DNA of 64,000 nucleotides, taken from Periplaneta americana (Eukaryota > Arthropoda > Insecta > Blattodea > Blattidae). Every line of letters starts with the position of its first letter. The stretch's first letter is position 1. The stretch covers positions 64,829,501-64,893,500 of the forward strand of contig NC_091124.1 in assembly GCF_040183065.1 (NCBI RefSeq), given 5' to 3'. Below are positions 25,571 to 36,448 of this stretch, one piece after another. Below the pieces are notes generated by a model. That model searched no databases. It was given only the letters and a program-made list of their open reading frames with translations, and was not told where the DNA came from. The translations under genes were made by a program, and so were the position numbers.

Positions 25571-25603
<33 letters not shown>
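25391..25603 (+). repeat. Spacer of the higher-order unit, copy A
   Basis: A short GAGAGA run, about 160 bp starting ATATGGATCATATACATAAT and running through CATCCTTTCGTGTTACAGTTTA, then a second (GA)n run at 25577-25603. The same spacer recurs at 26268-26440 and 28295-28440. Confidence 0.85.
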
Positions 25604-25606
<3 letters not shown>

Positions 25607-26245
25607 CGAACTGAGAACACTGAGCATGTGCAGTATGTTAAAACTTGAACTTGAAATATTCAGCATGCACAATGTGTTTAAACTCGACAAGGAATACTGA
25701 GCATGTGCAGTGTGCTATAACTAGAATTTTGAGTACTGAGCAGTGTGTTGAAACTGGAACTTGGAGAACTGAGCACGTGCAGTATGTCATAACTCATATT
25801 TGGAATATGTTGCATGCGCAGTGTGTTATAACTAGAATTTGGAGTACTGAGCATGCGCAGTGTGTTATAACTAGAATTTTGAGTACTGAGCAGTGTGTTG
25901 AAACTGGAACTTGGAATACTGAGCATGCGCAGTGTGTTATAACTGGAACTTGGAACCCTGAGCATGAGCAGTATGTTAAAACAGAAACTTGGAATATGTT
26001 GCATGCGCAGTGTGTTATAACTAGAATTTGGATTACTGAGCATGCACAGTGTGTTATAACTGGAACTTGAAACACTGAACATGCGCAGTCTATTAAAACA
26101 GGAACTTGGCATAGTGAGCATGCGCAGGGTGTTATAAATATGAGCATGCACAGTTTCTTAAAGCTGGAACTTGGACTACTGACCATGGGCTGTGTCATAA
26201 CTGGAACTTGGAATACTAATCATGAGTACTATGGTATAAAAGAAA
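25604..26245 (+). repeat. 39-bp minisatellite, block B
   Basis: About 16 diverged units of the GAGCATGCGCAGTGTG-type minisatellite, with a few shortened units (GAGCAGTGTGTTGAAACTGG) at about 25740 and 25890. Confidence 0.9.
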
Positions 26246-26444
26246 CAGAGAGAGAAAGAGAGAGAGAGTATATGGATCATATACCGTATGTACTCTGACT
26301 GTCAGTGGAAGACAAATGTAATTCACTGCTGAATAATAAGTTGCCACATCCTTTTGTGTTACAGTTTATCCCTGATATCTGGAGTGTTTGGATGTAACTG
26401 TGACTTTTTTTCTCTGTAGGAGTATATTATGTTTTTAGAGAGGA
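26246..26444 (+). repeat. Spacer of the higher-order unit, copy B
   Basis: A GAGA-rich run followed by the same ~160-bp spacer as copies A and C (ATATGGATCATATAC ... GTTTGGATGTAACTGTGAC). Confidence 0.85.
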
Positions 26445-27085
26445 TTATATATGTAATCCAATTATGCGTGGATTACGTATGTAATCCAAATCTGTGTGGG
26501 TTACATATGTAATCCAATTATGGGTGGGTTACATATGTAATCCAAAACTGTGTGGATTATATATGCAATCCAATTATAGGTGGATTACATATGTAATCCA
26601 AATCTGTGTGGATTACATATGTAATCCAATTATGGGTGGATTGCATATGTAATCCAAATCTGTGTGGATTACATATGCAATCCAATTATGGGTGGATTAC
26701 ATATGTAATCCAAAACTGTGTGGATTACATATGCAATCTAATTACGGGTGGATTACATATGTAATCAAAATCTGTGTGGATTACATATGTAATCCAATTA
26801 TGGGTGGATTGCATATGTAATTCAAATCTGTGTGGATTGCATATGTAATCCAAATCTGTGTGGATTACATATGCAATCCAATTATGGGTGGATTACATAT
26901 GTAATCCAAAACTGTGTGGATTACATATGCAATGTAATTACGGGTGGATTACATATGTAATCCAAATCTGTGTGGATTACACATGCAATCCAATTATGGG
27001 TGGATTACATACGTAATCCAAATCTGTGGATTACATATGTAATCCAAAACTGTGTGGATTACATATGCAATCCAAGTAATCCACC
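26445..27085 (+). repeat. 28-bp palindromic tandem array (~22 units)
   Basis: Units read GGATTACATATGTAATCC, an 18-bp perfect palindrome, followed by alternating 10-bp spacers AAATCTGTGT (or AAAACTGTGT) and AATTATGGGT. Because the spacers mostly alternate, the effective repeat is a 56-bp dimer. No cas-like genes or unique spacers are present, so this is a satellite and not CRISPR. Confidence 0.9.
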
Positions 27086-27543
27086 CATAATTGGAGCTGG
27101 AACTTGGAATATCGAGCATTCACAATGTGTTTAAACTAGAACAAGGAATACTGAGCATGTGCAGTGTGTTATACCTAGAATTTGGAATACTGAGCATGTG
27201 GACTGTGTTAAAACTGGAACATGGGATGCTGAGCATGCGCAGTACGTCATAATTCGTATTTGGATTACAGTGCATGCGCAGTGTGATGTAGCTGGAACAC
27301 GCAATACTGTGCATGCGGAATGGGTTCAAAGGAATACTGAGCATGTGCGCTGTGTTAAAAATAGAATTTGGAGTACTGAGCATGTGCAGTGTACTTAAAC
27401 TGGAACTTGGCATACTGAGCATGCGCAGTGTGTTATAACTGGAACTTGGGACACTGAGCATGCGCAGTCTGTTAAAAGAGGAACTTGATATATTGACCAT
27501 GTGCAGGGTGTTATAAATATGAGCACGCACAGTTTCTTAAAAG
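27086..27543 (+). repeat. 39-bp minisatellite, block C (first part)
   Basis: About 11 units. It begins with the same words as block A (AATTGGAGCTGGAACTTGGA, ATATCGAGCAT), showing that A and C are copies of one higher-order unit. It is interrupted by a hAT-like insertion at 27544 and resumes at 28185. Confidence 0.85.
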
Positions 27544-28184
27544 TAGAGTTGGGTCGATTCGTGAACGAATCGTTCATTCGAACGTCTAATATAAGTAATC
27601 CTAAGAATCTAATCGCGGTATCAACGAATCGTCGTTCAAAAGAATGGTAATGAAGCGACATGGTATTGCAACCCACAATTCTATTTACTTATTTGATGTA
27701 ACCGGTTAGCAGACATTTCCGAACCGTGCCGAATTCTCCCGAGCGAGAGTGGAATCAAAATACTGCATTTGTTAAGTGTGAAAAATAATGAACAAGAACC
27801 TGAAATTTACGTGGTTAAATAGAGATATAATGGAAAAAATGTACTTGATAATAAGATTCAGTTGATAAATTATAATTAAGAAACACTATCTTGGATAACT
27901 TTGTAGACTAATGGAGGTTATGATGAATGGCTCCAGCCAAGGAGAAAGAGATAATCCAATGTCTGGCCTCTTATGTATGTCATCAATGCTAAAGATGTAG
28001 AACGTTTTTGTTCTATCCGTGGTTTGCAAAAGAAAGTGTACTGTGAGTCGTTCGTTGACGATTCGAAAGAATAGTTGGAATCGCAGACTGGGAAGAATCG
28101 TTAACGAATTGTTAGAATCGATTCGTAATGTATGACTGAATCGTTGAATCGACTTCTGAAAAAGAATCATGTTGCCCAACTCTA
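27544..28184. mobile_element. Non-autonomous hAT element, 641 bp
   Basis: The ends are TAGAGTTGGG and CCCAACTCTA. The 8-bp duplication CTTAAAAG lies at 27536-27543 and 28185-28192. The uninterrupted site survives in block A (TTTCTTAAAAGTGAAACTTG, about 25293). Subterminal GATTCGTGAACGAATCG-like palindromes are present. No transposase domain was recognised. Confidence 0.85.
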
Positions 28185-28560
28185 CTTAAAAGTGAAACTT
28201 GGACTACTGGGCATGGGTTGTGTGTCATAACTGGAACTTTGAAAATACTGATCATGCGTACTGTGTTATAACAGAAAGAGAGAGAGAGAGAGTATATGGA
28301 TCATATACATAATCCAACTGCCAGTGGAAGACAAATGTAATCCACGGCTGTTTATTAAGTTATCACATCCTTTCGTGTTACAGTTTAGCCCTGTTAATCT
28401 GGAGTGTTTGGATTCATATGTGACTTTTTTCTGTGTAGGAGTGTATATATATATATATATATATATATTTTTAGATTGGAGAGAGAGAGAGAGGGAGGGA
28501 GAGGGGAGAGGTGGAAATGGAGCGAGGGGGAGGGGAGAGACAGAGAGAGATGATTGGCAA
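28185..28560 (+). repeat. Block C remainder, spacer and microsatellites
   Basis: The 39-bp units resume to about 28266. Then come (GA)n, the third copy of the ~160-bp spacer, (TA)n at about 28444-28468 and a GA/GGA-rich run to about 28550. The two open frames over the GA run are low-complexity artefacts. Confidence 0.85.
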
Positions 28561-28910
28561 CCGCTTGCAAAGAGGATGAACAACCAGAACAAAGCAGATA
28601 CCTCAGTGACAAAACTATACAATGAACCAATCAAAGTTAACACAGAGAAATTTGTACATTTACGACAACTTAAGTGTGAAATACCACATAATTTCCATTC
28701 ATTTTACATTAATTTGCCACATGTTTGTTCAGATAAATCATGTGGGCATCTTGAAGTGTGAAATGGAAGAAGTTACCTTTGTTTTGGTCTATACTATAAT
28801 TGAATGAAGTAGAAAAGTTTAACAATTCAATTAATTATTAGATGCTTTAATTTCCATTTTTTTCGTTTCATACTTTACATATTTTTTGTCTAAATGGATG
28901 TTAAAATTTT
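28561..28910. other. No recognisable feature
   Basis: AT-rich sequence inside the expanded Tc1-like element, without domains or clear repeats. Confidence 0.4.
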
Positions 28911-29137
28911 AAATTATGGTTTATTTAACGGCGCTTTCAACTCCAGAGGTTATATCACCGTTTCCCGTGTGCTGGAATTTTGTCCCGCAGGAGTTATTTA
29001 CATGCCAGTAAATCTACTGACATGAACCTGTCGCATTTAAACACACTTAAATGCCATCGACCTGAGCCGGAATCGAAACCGCAACCCCTAGCATAGAAGG
29101 CCAGCACTATACCAACTACGGTACCGAGGCCGACCTG
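28911..29137 (-). mobile_element. tRNA-derived SINE
   Basis: On the minus strand the element starts GTCGGCCTCGGTACCGTAG, then TTGGTATAGTGCTGG (A-box-like) and GGTTTCGATTCCGG (B-box-like, pol III promoter). It continues through a body with CTGCGGGACAAAATTCC-type sequence to a 3' AT tail. Flanking duplication AATGGATGTTAAAATTTT (28893-28910) and AATGGATGTCAGAATTTT (29138-29155) has two mismatches, as expected for LINE-driven insertion. The same family occurs at 48605-48833 (full length) and 41958-42035 (fragment). Confidence 0.85.
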
Positions 29138-29596
29138 AATGGATGTCAGAATTTTTTTTCATTTCTTATATTATTATATGATTTTCAATAAATATAGTGT
29201 GTAATAAACATGAGAACTGTGTTTAGAATTATTAGTAGTATAATAATTATCCCACCAATTTTCCTTTCAAAACCTCGTCAGTCCATTTTTGGTTGGGAAG
29301 TGAAGAAACAAAAACACGTAACTCCATTTACGGTTCAAAATAAAACAGCAATATAAAATCAGGTACCTCATCATCAAGAGGGCTGATTTTATTGCAACAT
29401 AGCAGTGTTTCGTTAAGGAAGCCTAAAAACTTGGATATGTAGATAGTTTTTTGTTTCTCCTGTAAAATTTTGATTTTTGGAGTTACAAGGTTTTGTTCGC
29501 CATGCGACCATATGTAATCCAAAACTGTGTGGATTACATAATATTTATTTTAAAATGATCGCGTAACTATAGCAGTTATAAAAAATTGTAAGGATG
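29138..29596. other. Right-hand interior of the Tc1-like element
   Basis: AT-rich, without a gene. A lone 28-bp palindromic unit pair lies at 29509-29538, close to the right terminus. Confidence 0.5.
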
Positions 29597-29619
29597 CAAA
29601 ACTTTTTTTGAGCAGTGTA

Positions 29620-30979
29620 TAAAAGCTTGGATTCTGCCTTCGGTAATCATTCACGTTTCGAATCTCTGAAACTAGTGACAGCAAAAGTGAATGATAGCGA
29701 CAAAAGAATTGAATATAAGATATTCCAGCAAGCAGTATACGTCGACATGGTCCAGCCCCATACGGGTTATTATTGATCTCGTATGTCTTAGACCATTTGG
29801 TATGTCATAGTCTGAATCCAACATTTTTCATGGTCTACCAGTTGTGACATTCTCATGGTAATGTCGCTAGAAGTGTCATACTCAAAATATCTTTAAAAAA
29901 TGAATAAATTGTGTTAAAACTCTGTCTGTTTTATACAGGTACCTTCTTATTATGTCTGTTATTTATTCCGAATGAAACAAAACAAATTCATTTGAGAGAT
30001 TGGAAGAAAAGAGCAAATAACTCGATAAAACACTAACCAAAGAAAACGCGACTGTAAGAAACATTGGAAAGCTGAAAGAAAATAATCAACAAAATAGACT
30101 GACTGTGCATGTTTAACATAAAATTATCACATGAAAACTAAAATTCGTAACATTCATGTGACGATGTCGGACATTATACATACCCCTGATTCTGCCTGCG
30201 AAACCATTAAATACCTCCCACATGTCTGGAATGATATTCGGGCTGCCTAAATAAGAATGAACGGCTTAAAATAGACACCTTGTACAGACCCAAAAACAAA
30301 ATTTGGGCCAGCTGAATTTTATTTCTGGATCTATACAATATTAGTAATAATTAATAATTAGGGCCGAATTTACGCATGGAACAACATGGGCCATGGCCTG
30401 GGTCAGCAATGTGAACAAGACAAATGTTGAAGATCATATTTTGTGCGAGATCGTGCGTATTTGCTTGGTTTCCACACAAAACCAATCCGCGGTAAGTCTA
30501 AAATTCCACATTCAGTATTCCCAACCTAACACATATAACAATTTCCCTATTCTTACCGCTTAAGTGAAATATTGATTTTACTGCTTTAGGCTTTTAACAT
30601 ATTATTTTTAGAGACGTTCAATATAGTAATAATTATAAATTGGAAACTTACCACTGCAATTTCACCTAAATTGCACTGTTAATTATTGTTTTTAAATATT
30701 TGAAAAAATTAAGTAAACTCTAAATCATTACATAACCTTACCGTTTGTTTTAAGTTCGCATTTATAGACTGGGGAGAAAAAAAAGACAGACATATATCAC
30801 GGCCTGCTGGAGTATAGTAAACACAGAAAACATTTTAAAGCAACAATGTTGAAGATAGATATTTTTGTTTTCCAAATTTGCCGTCATTGAACATAAACAA
30901 AGATGGAGATTTTATTGAAACTAATTAGAAATTCCTCTTTCAGGTATGTAATAAACGATCTTCGCACAAAATAATGTAC
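29620..30979. other. No recognisable feature
   Basis: About 1.36 kb of AT-rich sequence without convincing reading frames, repeats or domains. Confidence 0.4.
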
Positions 30980-31106
30980 GATACACGAGTGGTATGTTTT
31001 CTTTCAATTCTCGGAAATTAAAAAAGCTCAACTACGTTTCGCTTTTTCAAACTTTTCCTCGAACATGAAAACTTCAACATACCGCTCTTGTAACGCATAT
31101 TACTAT
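30980..31106. mobile_element. Small near-palindromic (snap-back) element
   Basis: ACACGAGTGGTATGTT (about 30991) pairs with the inverse ACAAGAGCGGTATGTT (about 31094). The match continues inward through CTCGGAAA... against CGAGGAAA... and AAAAAGC words, leaving almost no loop. It is a ~130-bp imperfect hairpin without coding capacity. Confidence 0.55.
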
Positions 31107-32279
31107 TACTAAAAGTAATCCTTTAACTGAATTTATATAACACAAGTGCAAGAGCATAGTTGCAGTTAAGTGAATATCTTTATAATTGTAGTTCAAGAGG
31201 GACAACTAAGGGTGAAAATAAGAACAACTCTAATGGGGTGCAAGCCCCGGTACAGTTCAGCTGTTACCACTCAATCAGTTCAGCCAGGCAGCGAGTGGTA
31301 GCTGCTATCCAGTTCAGCCACCCAGTTGTTACCGTTAGGTGGTCAGGCTAATGGAACTCCGGTGGGTTGGCACATGATCTCTCTTTTAGTCTTCACATAA
31401 GATCTCCCAGCCTCGGCTGGATTTGGACTGCATTTGCACAGTGAACGAAGCATGCTGACTCAAAGTCACGCCAGCCCAGGGCCGCCATCTTGTGGAGTTA
31501 GTTGTGTCCCTTGTTGATTCCTCCTCTGCATTGGAGTTGGCTGTTGGGCTGTGGTGGTCTCGTCCTGCGATGTGTTTAGTATTGCCAACCCTCTCGTATT
31601 TCCCGGAATTTCCCTTATTTTGCTCCAGTTTTAACAGACTCTCAGTCCCCATATTTTTCTTCTTTTTGAGATTTCTGTCTTATTTTTCATAACGTACACT
31701 TATTTATTTCAATGTTTAATTTTGCTGTGAATGAAGGTGACGTATACAATGAATTTATTGTTCTAGAGCAATGATGTTATATAGTTGATTTTAAACTGGT
31801 GAGTACTGAAACCCATTTCTGGCAAGGATTACCTTCCACAGAGACTGCACTTTTTAATGCATCTCTGGAGCAACAAATTCATCATATAAATCTTGTGTTT
31901 TCTTGAGTTTAACAGAAAATATCTGAAGATCTTTTCAGATTATCTAATTCATGAATTTATCTGATATAGTGTAAATGTAAATTTCTCAGAAATCGTGTTT
32001 TAATATTCGAATTTATATTCCACCTCATTTTCTAAGCTTCCAGAACTCAATGCCACACAAATAATAAAGGAACCCAATGAGCCTTATGAAATAAAATTGT
32101 ATACTAACTAATGATATTAAAACAAGATTATTATATTTATGCGAATTCATCTCATGATAGTACTTTCACTTCACTATCCATCTGTGCTTAACCAAATAGC
32201 TGACACAGTATAGTTAAATAACCCAATGAAAACAAATAATCTGTGCTACGTTATTTTCAATAAAAAGCAGACAGTCTTC
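31107..32279. other. Non-coding; GC-richer patch 31230-31640
   Basis: No gene is recognised. The patch at 31230-31640 is richer in G+C than its surroundings and has CAGTTCAGC repeats at about 31253, 31276 and 31311. It could be an old regulatory or exon region, but nothing in the translation supports that. Confidence 0.35.
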
Positions 32280-32282
32280 TAA

Positions 32283-33209
32283 CAAGGGAAGGGTTTTGGC
32301 TCGAACAGGAATTTTTAGTTAAAAATTTGTACAGAGGCTTACCTCACAATAGTGATGAAGACCGTAAAAGCATTCATTTGTGTAACTCTCCGTTTGGTTG
32401 GTATTGGTCAATACACTTCTTTAAAAAAGTACATGAGGATTCTCTATAAAATGCATGAAACAGCATGGAGCAGAGCAATAAGTACAACACGCAGAAGCAA
32501 CACCTGAACAATCTTCTGAACCACACTCCAGTGCTGAAAAATCAAATACTATCTGAATTACAATTTTCAAGTCCGAGACTTGTTCAGGATTCACGTAACC
32601 AGCTGACTGCCAGGAATACTGAAGCATAGGGCAGTATATTGGAGAAGACAACTGGTTATGAATAACACAGTGCATTTTCATCATAAACACTAGATTTCCC
32701 AAGTTAAGTTCTGGATTCTCAGCAAGAGTCCTTATGCAATCTGTTATCCTCTGAGCATATATTTTGTATTGTCTAAGGAAATAGATATTCAGAGGCTGGA
32801 TATATTTAGTTTTTTAGGTGGTATGATCATACATTCTATGTCCTAACCTTGGAATGATTCATTTATTAAGGTTGTGTCCTTGTGCACATTCAATGACTCA
32901 CACAACAGTGTACATTTTTGATTAGCTGCAACATTTTCAGACAGAACATTGGAGAAAAATGTTCTTAAATGGGCTTTAGACATTTTACCACTCGCACTAG
33001 CTTCTAGGCTAGGCTAGGCTTACGGGTAAGGTGTCCCATCCCCTTAACTTGTGCAGTGCTCTCCCCACCCCTCAACGTGTACAGTGCTCTAACAGACAAA
33101 CCAAACATTACACAAACGAATGCTTTTGGGAGCTTATAGAGATGTAAAGATGGGCCTGTATACAAATTTTGGATACGAAATTCCTGTTCGAGCCGAAACC
33201 CTTCCCTTG
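32283..33209 (-). mobile_element. TAA-flanked inverted-repeat element, 927 bp
   Basis: The left end CAAGGGAAGGGTTTTGGCTC continues CGAACAGGAATTT. The right end is its inverse with one mismatch in the first 31 bp, and similarity extends to about 55 bp (AAAATTTGTACAG against AAAATTTGTATACAG). TAA is present at both borders (32280-32282 and 33210-33212), the duplication typical of PIF/Harbinger elements. A minus-strand frame (32421-32702, 93 aa) contains a C-terminal cluster CCTYCSAPCCFMHF, which could be a zinc-binding tail, but I do not recognise the family. The superfamily call rests on the duplication only. Confidence 0.6.
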
Positions 33210-33473
33210 TAAGTATTTAAACTGTCGGTTGCAAACAAATTTGATCTCCGCAACATATAATGTTGATATGTACACAGAAACACAACAATAGTACAGAAAA
33301 TCTTTCTTTCTACACTTGGCACCTGAAAAATCTTTAATGAATTCCTCAGACTCTATCATCTTTATAATACCAGTGCCTACTCCTTTTCACATGGTTCTCA
33401 AGTAATTCTTTATCAGTACCAGTTTGCTGAATGATCTCTCTCCTGAATAACTAGTGACCATCATACTCAAATA

Positions 33474-34455
33474 TACAGGATGAACCGTAAGTAAAGTCAT
33501 TAATTTCAGGATTCTTCGAGATATTTCAAATAAAAATGTTTAATGTAATTGATCGTTTTTGCTTCATTTTCGAGATAAAAATGGTTTTATACGTAACATT
33601 TCATAGCATGTTTTGGGAAAGCCATTGATTTAATTCCCAATATGCTCAGTCAATTTAAGACAGCAGTGCATTATGATAATAAATGATTGAAGGAATTTTA
33701 GTTTTGTCCTTTAAATGTACAAAAATATGATCTGAACAAATGTACTAAATTTTCGTTCTGAAAAGGAATTTTAAAATGTTACATTTTTCGGCTCATATTT
33801 CTGCATATTTAAGAGGAGGCAGAGGTGAAATTTTCGAACAAAACTGAAGAAAAAAATGAAAATTTGGTTTTTTCCATTTTTATTATCTTTATTTTGATAT
33901 TCCGATGTTACTTTTTGATTTTGTGCCCTTAAAAGTATAAAATTAAAACCAAGATAACTGTATTACTAATTATTCCCATAATAAACTAATACTTATCATT
34001 ATTTACATACCTTCTCTGAACATATAAATAAAACGAAATATTGAAAATTTCTTACAATATGGTGCATGGAGCATTTTATATCAAACGATATAAAGTTTTA
34101 TAACATTATTAATATTTACAGAACTATTTTACTTAGAAAGTTGAAACTTGGTATGTCCATTACTAATAACATACTTAGTATCCATCATCAATTTCAAACA
34201 AATCGGATAAATTTTGTGGATTTTGAAATATTCACCTCTGCCCTTAAAGGACAAAATTAGGAGGAGGCTTCCCTCCACCCGAATGCTAGTCAAGGCCAAA
34301 CTAACCTTCCACTCGAGTTCTATTATGCTCACATTTCACAGTTATTCTGGTCACTCATTAATTCTGTAGGTTACCATCCAGTCGTGAAAGGAGGAATCAA
34401 GAACTTGAAGAATGGGAGTAAGGAGGTGTCTTACGTTTACAAACTTCGTCCTGTA
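33474..34455. mobile_element. Mariner-like non-autonomous element, 982 bp
   Basis: Ends are TACAGGATGAACCGTAAGTA and the inverse of TACAGGACGAAGTTTGTAAA, with TA outside each (33472-33473 and 34456-34457). A further inverted pair (CCTTTAAATGTAC near 33711 and CCTTAAAGGACAAAA near 34243) lies inside. No transposase motif is seen. The TACAGG start resembles mariner-type ends, but the family is not certain. Confidence 0.55.
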
Positions 34456-34679
34456 TAACACAAAGCCACATATCAGGAAGGTTAAGACTGGTTAATGTTT
34501 CAGTGAACTAGTGGATTCTATGGGGCTCATACTTAGCCAAGGACAATGGATTTGTATGGGTAACAGAAATCGTAAATATGGCTTTCTTTGAATTTGTTTC
34601 TTATGCCCTCTATATGCTTTGTCCAGTCAGGGTTCGAGGTTCGGAGAGTTACACCAACTGAAGAAACGTAACAGTGGGA

Positions 34680-34691
34680 GGGGGGGGGGGG
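34680..34691 (+). repeat. Poly-G run
   Basis: Twelve consecutive G, just outside the 3' end of the carboxypeptidase-like gene. Confidence 0.95.
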
Positions 34692-34740
34692 TAAACGCTG
34701 ATTAATTTATGTAAAGCATTAGAAGATGTAGTTATGAGTT

Positions 34741-34783
34741 TATTTCTTGCAAAATTTTACACAGAAGAAATTCTGTTTATTTA
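34741..34783 (-). promoter_or_regulatory. Candidate poly(A) signals of the carboxypeptidase-like gene
   Basis: TTTATT at 34741-34746 and 34778-34783 reads AATAAA on the minus strand. They lie 79 and 116 bases downstream of the stop codon at 34862-34864, a plausible 3' UTR distance. Confidence 0.5.
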
Positions 34784-34861
34784 CAATAAAGCTTTAGCAA
34801 ATCAAATTTTCTTACAAGGAACTCGATTTTTCAAACTATAATATGTATACTAAAATCAATT

Positions 34862-35274
34862 TTATATTTCATTTATTGAAAATTCCTTTAGGTTTTTCGT
34901 GAATTCCTTTAGAGTATCTGATAAAGTATCAACCATGTTGAAACCCAATTCTTGATATTCTTTAGAAATCTTTTCGTATTTATCAAGAATCATGTTCAAA
35001 AAAAAAAGTTGAGTAAGATTCTTGTTACCTGAAGGATCGATTATATTAGCATATGGATCTATTACCAAACTCATGTCATAAATATTTCTTTTCACTTCTT
35101 CCTCTAAATACTGACGTGCAATTCCAAACACAGCATATTCTAGTTCATCACAGTGTACTTCTGAGCTCAATCCCAAATTTTCGTCTTCAGCTAGTCCTTT
35201 ATTAGTTTTTATTTTGAAGACGTACTTTGATTTCAATTTCGCCATAATCCAGTCCATTATAGTTCCATATTCCT
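34862..35274 (-). CDS. M14 carboxypeptidase-like protein, last exon (exon 5 of those found)
   Basis: The exon follows a strong acceptor (TTTTTTTTCTGCAG on the minus strand) and runs 136 codons to a stop. It enters in the phase left by the previous exon. It starts EYGTIMDWIMAKLKSKYVFK. In M14 enzymes this block reads SxDWxYxxGIKYSFTFELRD, where the Glu is the general base (Glu270 in carboxypeptidase A). Here the aligned segment is YVFKIKTNKG, so Glu is replaced by Lys. The part around EVHCDELEYAVFGIARQYLE corresponds to the final helix of the catalytic domain. About 65 further residues, rich in Lys, Glu, Asp and Leu, extend beyond the usual end of the family. The frame is intact, which argues for a retained protein. 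Confidence 0.8.
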
Positions 35275-35375
35275 CTGCAGAAAAAAAACAGTAATAAGTT
35301 CATTAATTTAACATCAAGTCAGTCAGCCAGACTTACCTTGTACAATACATAGCAGAAATTGATTTATTTCTTAAA

Positions 35376-35377
<2 letters not shown>

Positions 35378-35435
<58 letters not shown>

Positions 35436-36448
35436 TCTTTATTTATACTGGCAGAGTTAAGGCCATAGGGCATTCTCTTACACTCTACCAGGTCACAAAG
35501 TATACAAGCAGTGAAAATTTAACAAAAAGTTAAAGAACAGAATACTAACATATTACAAAAAAATAATAATAACAGCATAACAAAATCGACACTAAACAAC
35601 ATGAAAATAATATCATAATAGAAAAAAATAAAGTAAAATACATTGTAATATAGTAAAAGCAACTCATTTAGTACAAATAGTTAATACGGAAAACTTAAGG
35701 AAGAATATAACAAAATGGAATGTAATAAAATAATAATAAAAAGGAAAAGAAATACGAAAATTAAATAAAATTCACAATAAAAAGGGTATGATAATAAATT
35801 CATCAGGTGATCAAGAGAACAAAAAAGAGGAAAGGAAGGAAAATATATATTTTTACAAAACTATCACAGAGAAAAGGGCTTATAAGTGAAAGGAATCTGA
35901 ATTTAAAAAGTGCAATTTTAGTTTATTTTTGAAACTAGACAGTCCAACAGTCCCTGACATGTTGTGGTAGAGAGTTCCAATGATGAGCTGCAGAGACAGT
36001 GAAAGATGAAGAGTAGAAGGATGTTCTGTGTTCAGGAATGGAGAGTGTGATATGGTGTTGTATTTATTTCGTGATATGAGGACAAATGTCGAAAACGAGA
36101 AGCTAAGTAGCTAGGGTTAGAGTTCTGAATAATATTGAAGAGTAACGTGAGAGAGTGAATAGTTCTTCACTCTTTGAGACGGACCCAAGACGGCATATTT
36201 AATGAAGGTGTGATTCGGTCAGATCTACGGACGTTGCAAATAAATCGAACACATGCATTATGAACACGCTGTATTCTGTCTGTCAGTCTCATGTTAAGGT
36301 CAGTGCAGAGAGTGTCACAGTAATCAAAATGAGGCATCAAAAGCGACTGCACCAAATTCTTCTTGAGAACCAATGGAAGGAAATTTCGAATTCTTTTTAG
36401 TGTGTGAATTTTCATAAAAATTATTTTACATGTAAAATACCATATCAA
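35378..36448 (-). pseudogene. LINE 3' half with (TAA)n tail
   Basis: The minus strand encodes the region just after the reverse-transcriptase core. RIRNFLPLVLKKNLVQSLLM and HFDYCDTLCTDLNMRLTDRI are followed by NACVRFICNVRRSDRITP (36167-36448). After a frameshift the family's usual ending appears, about 35880-36000 (SSFKNKLKLHFLNSDSFHL, stop at 35880-35882). An AATAAA and a 3' tail of TAA triplets (35378-35435 on the plus strand) follow. It is a 5'-truncated jockey/CR1-type relic in an intron of the carboxypeptidase-like gene, on the same strand. Confidence 0.8.

Larger units (their letters stand above)
23398..29617 (-). mobile_element. Tc1-like element, expanded by internal minisatellites
   Basis: The outer left end is CACTGCTCAAGAAAGTTTTG, with an inner copy at about 23587. 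The right end at 29597-29617 is the inverse of CACTGCTCAAAAAAAGTTTT. TA lies outside both (23396-23397 and 29618-29619). A decayed minus-strand Tc1 transposase occupies 23796-24769. Between its 5' end and the right terminus lie 4.6 kb of minisatellites. One single 28-bp-type unit remains beside the right terminus (29509-29538) and another at 24915-24970, so the array seems to have grown from within the element's leader. Confidence 0.7.

Noticed and set aside
26445-27085. CRISPR-like look of palindromic repeats with short spacers
   Set aside because: Spacers are only 10 bp, fall into two recurring types, and lie in a eukaryotic transposon without cas genes.
24825-27676. Open frames up to 157 aa across the minisatellites
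   Set aside because: Unit length of 39 bp is a multiple of three, so frames stay open without selection; the same peptide repeats in several frames.
28324-28761. 145-aa frame containing Tyr-Ile and Glu-Arg repeats
   Set aside because: Produced by the (TA)n and (GA)n runs.
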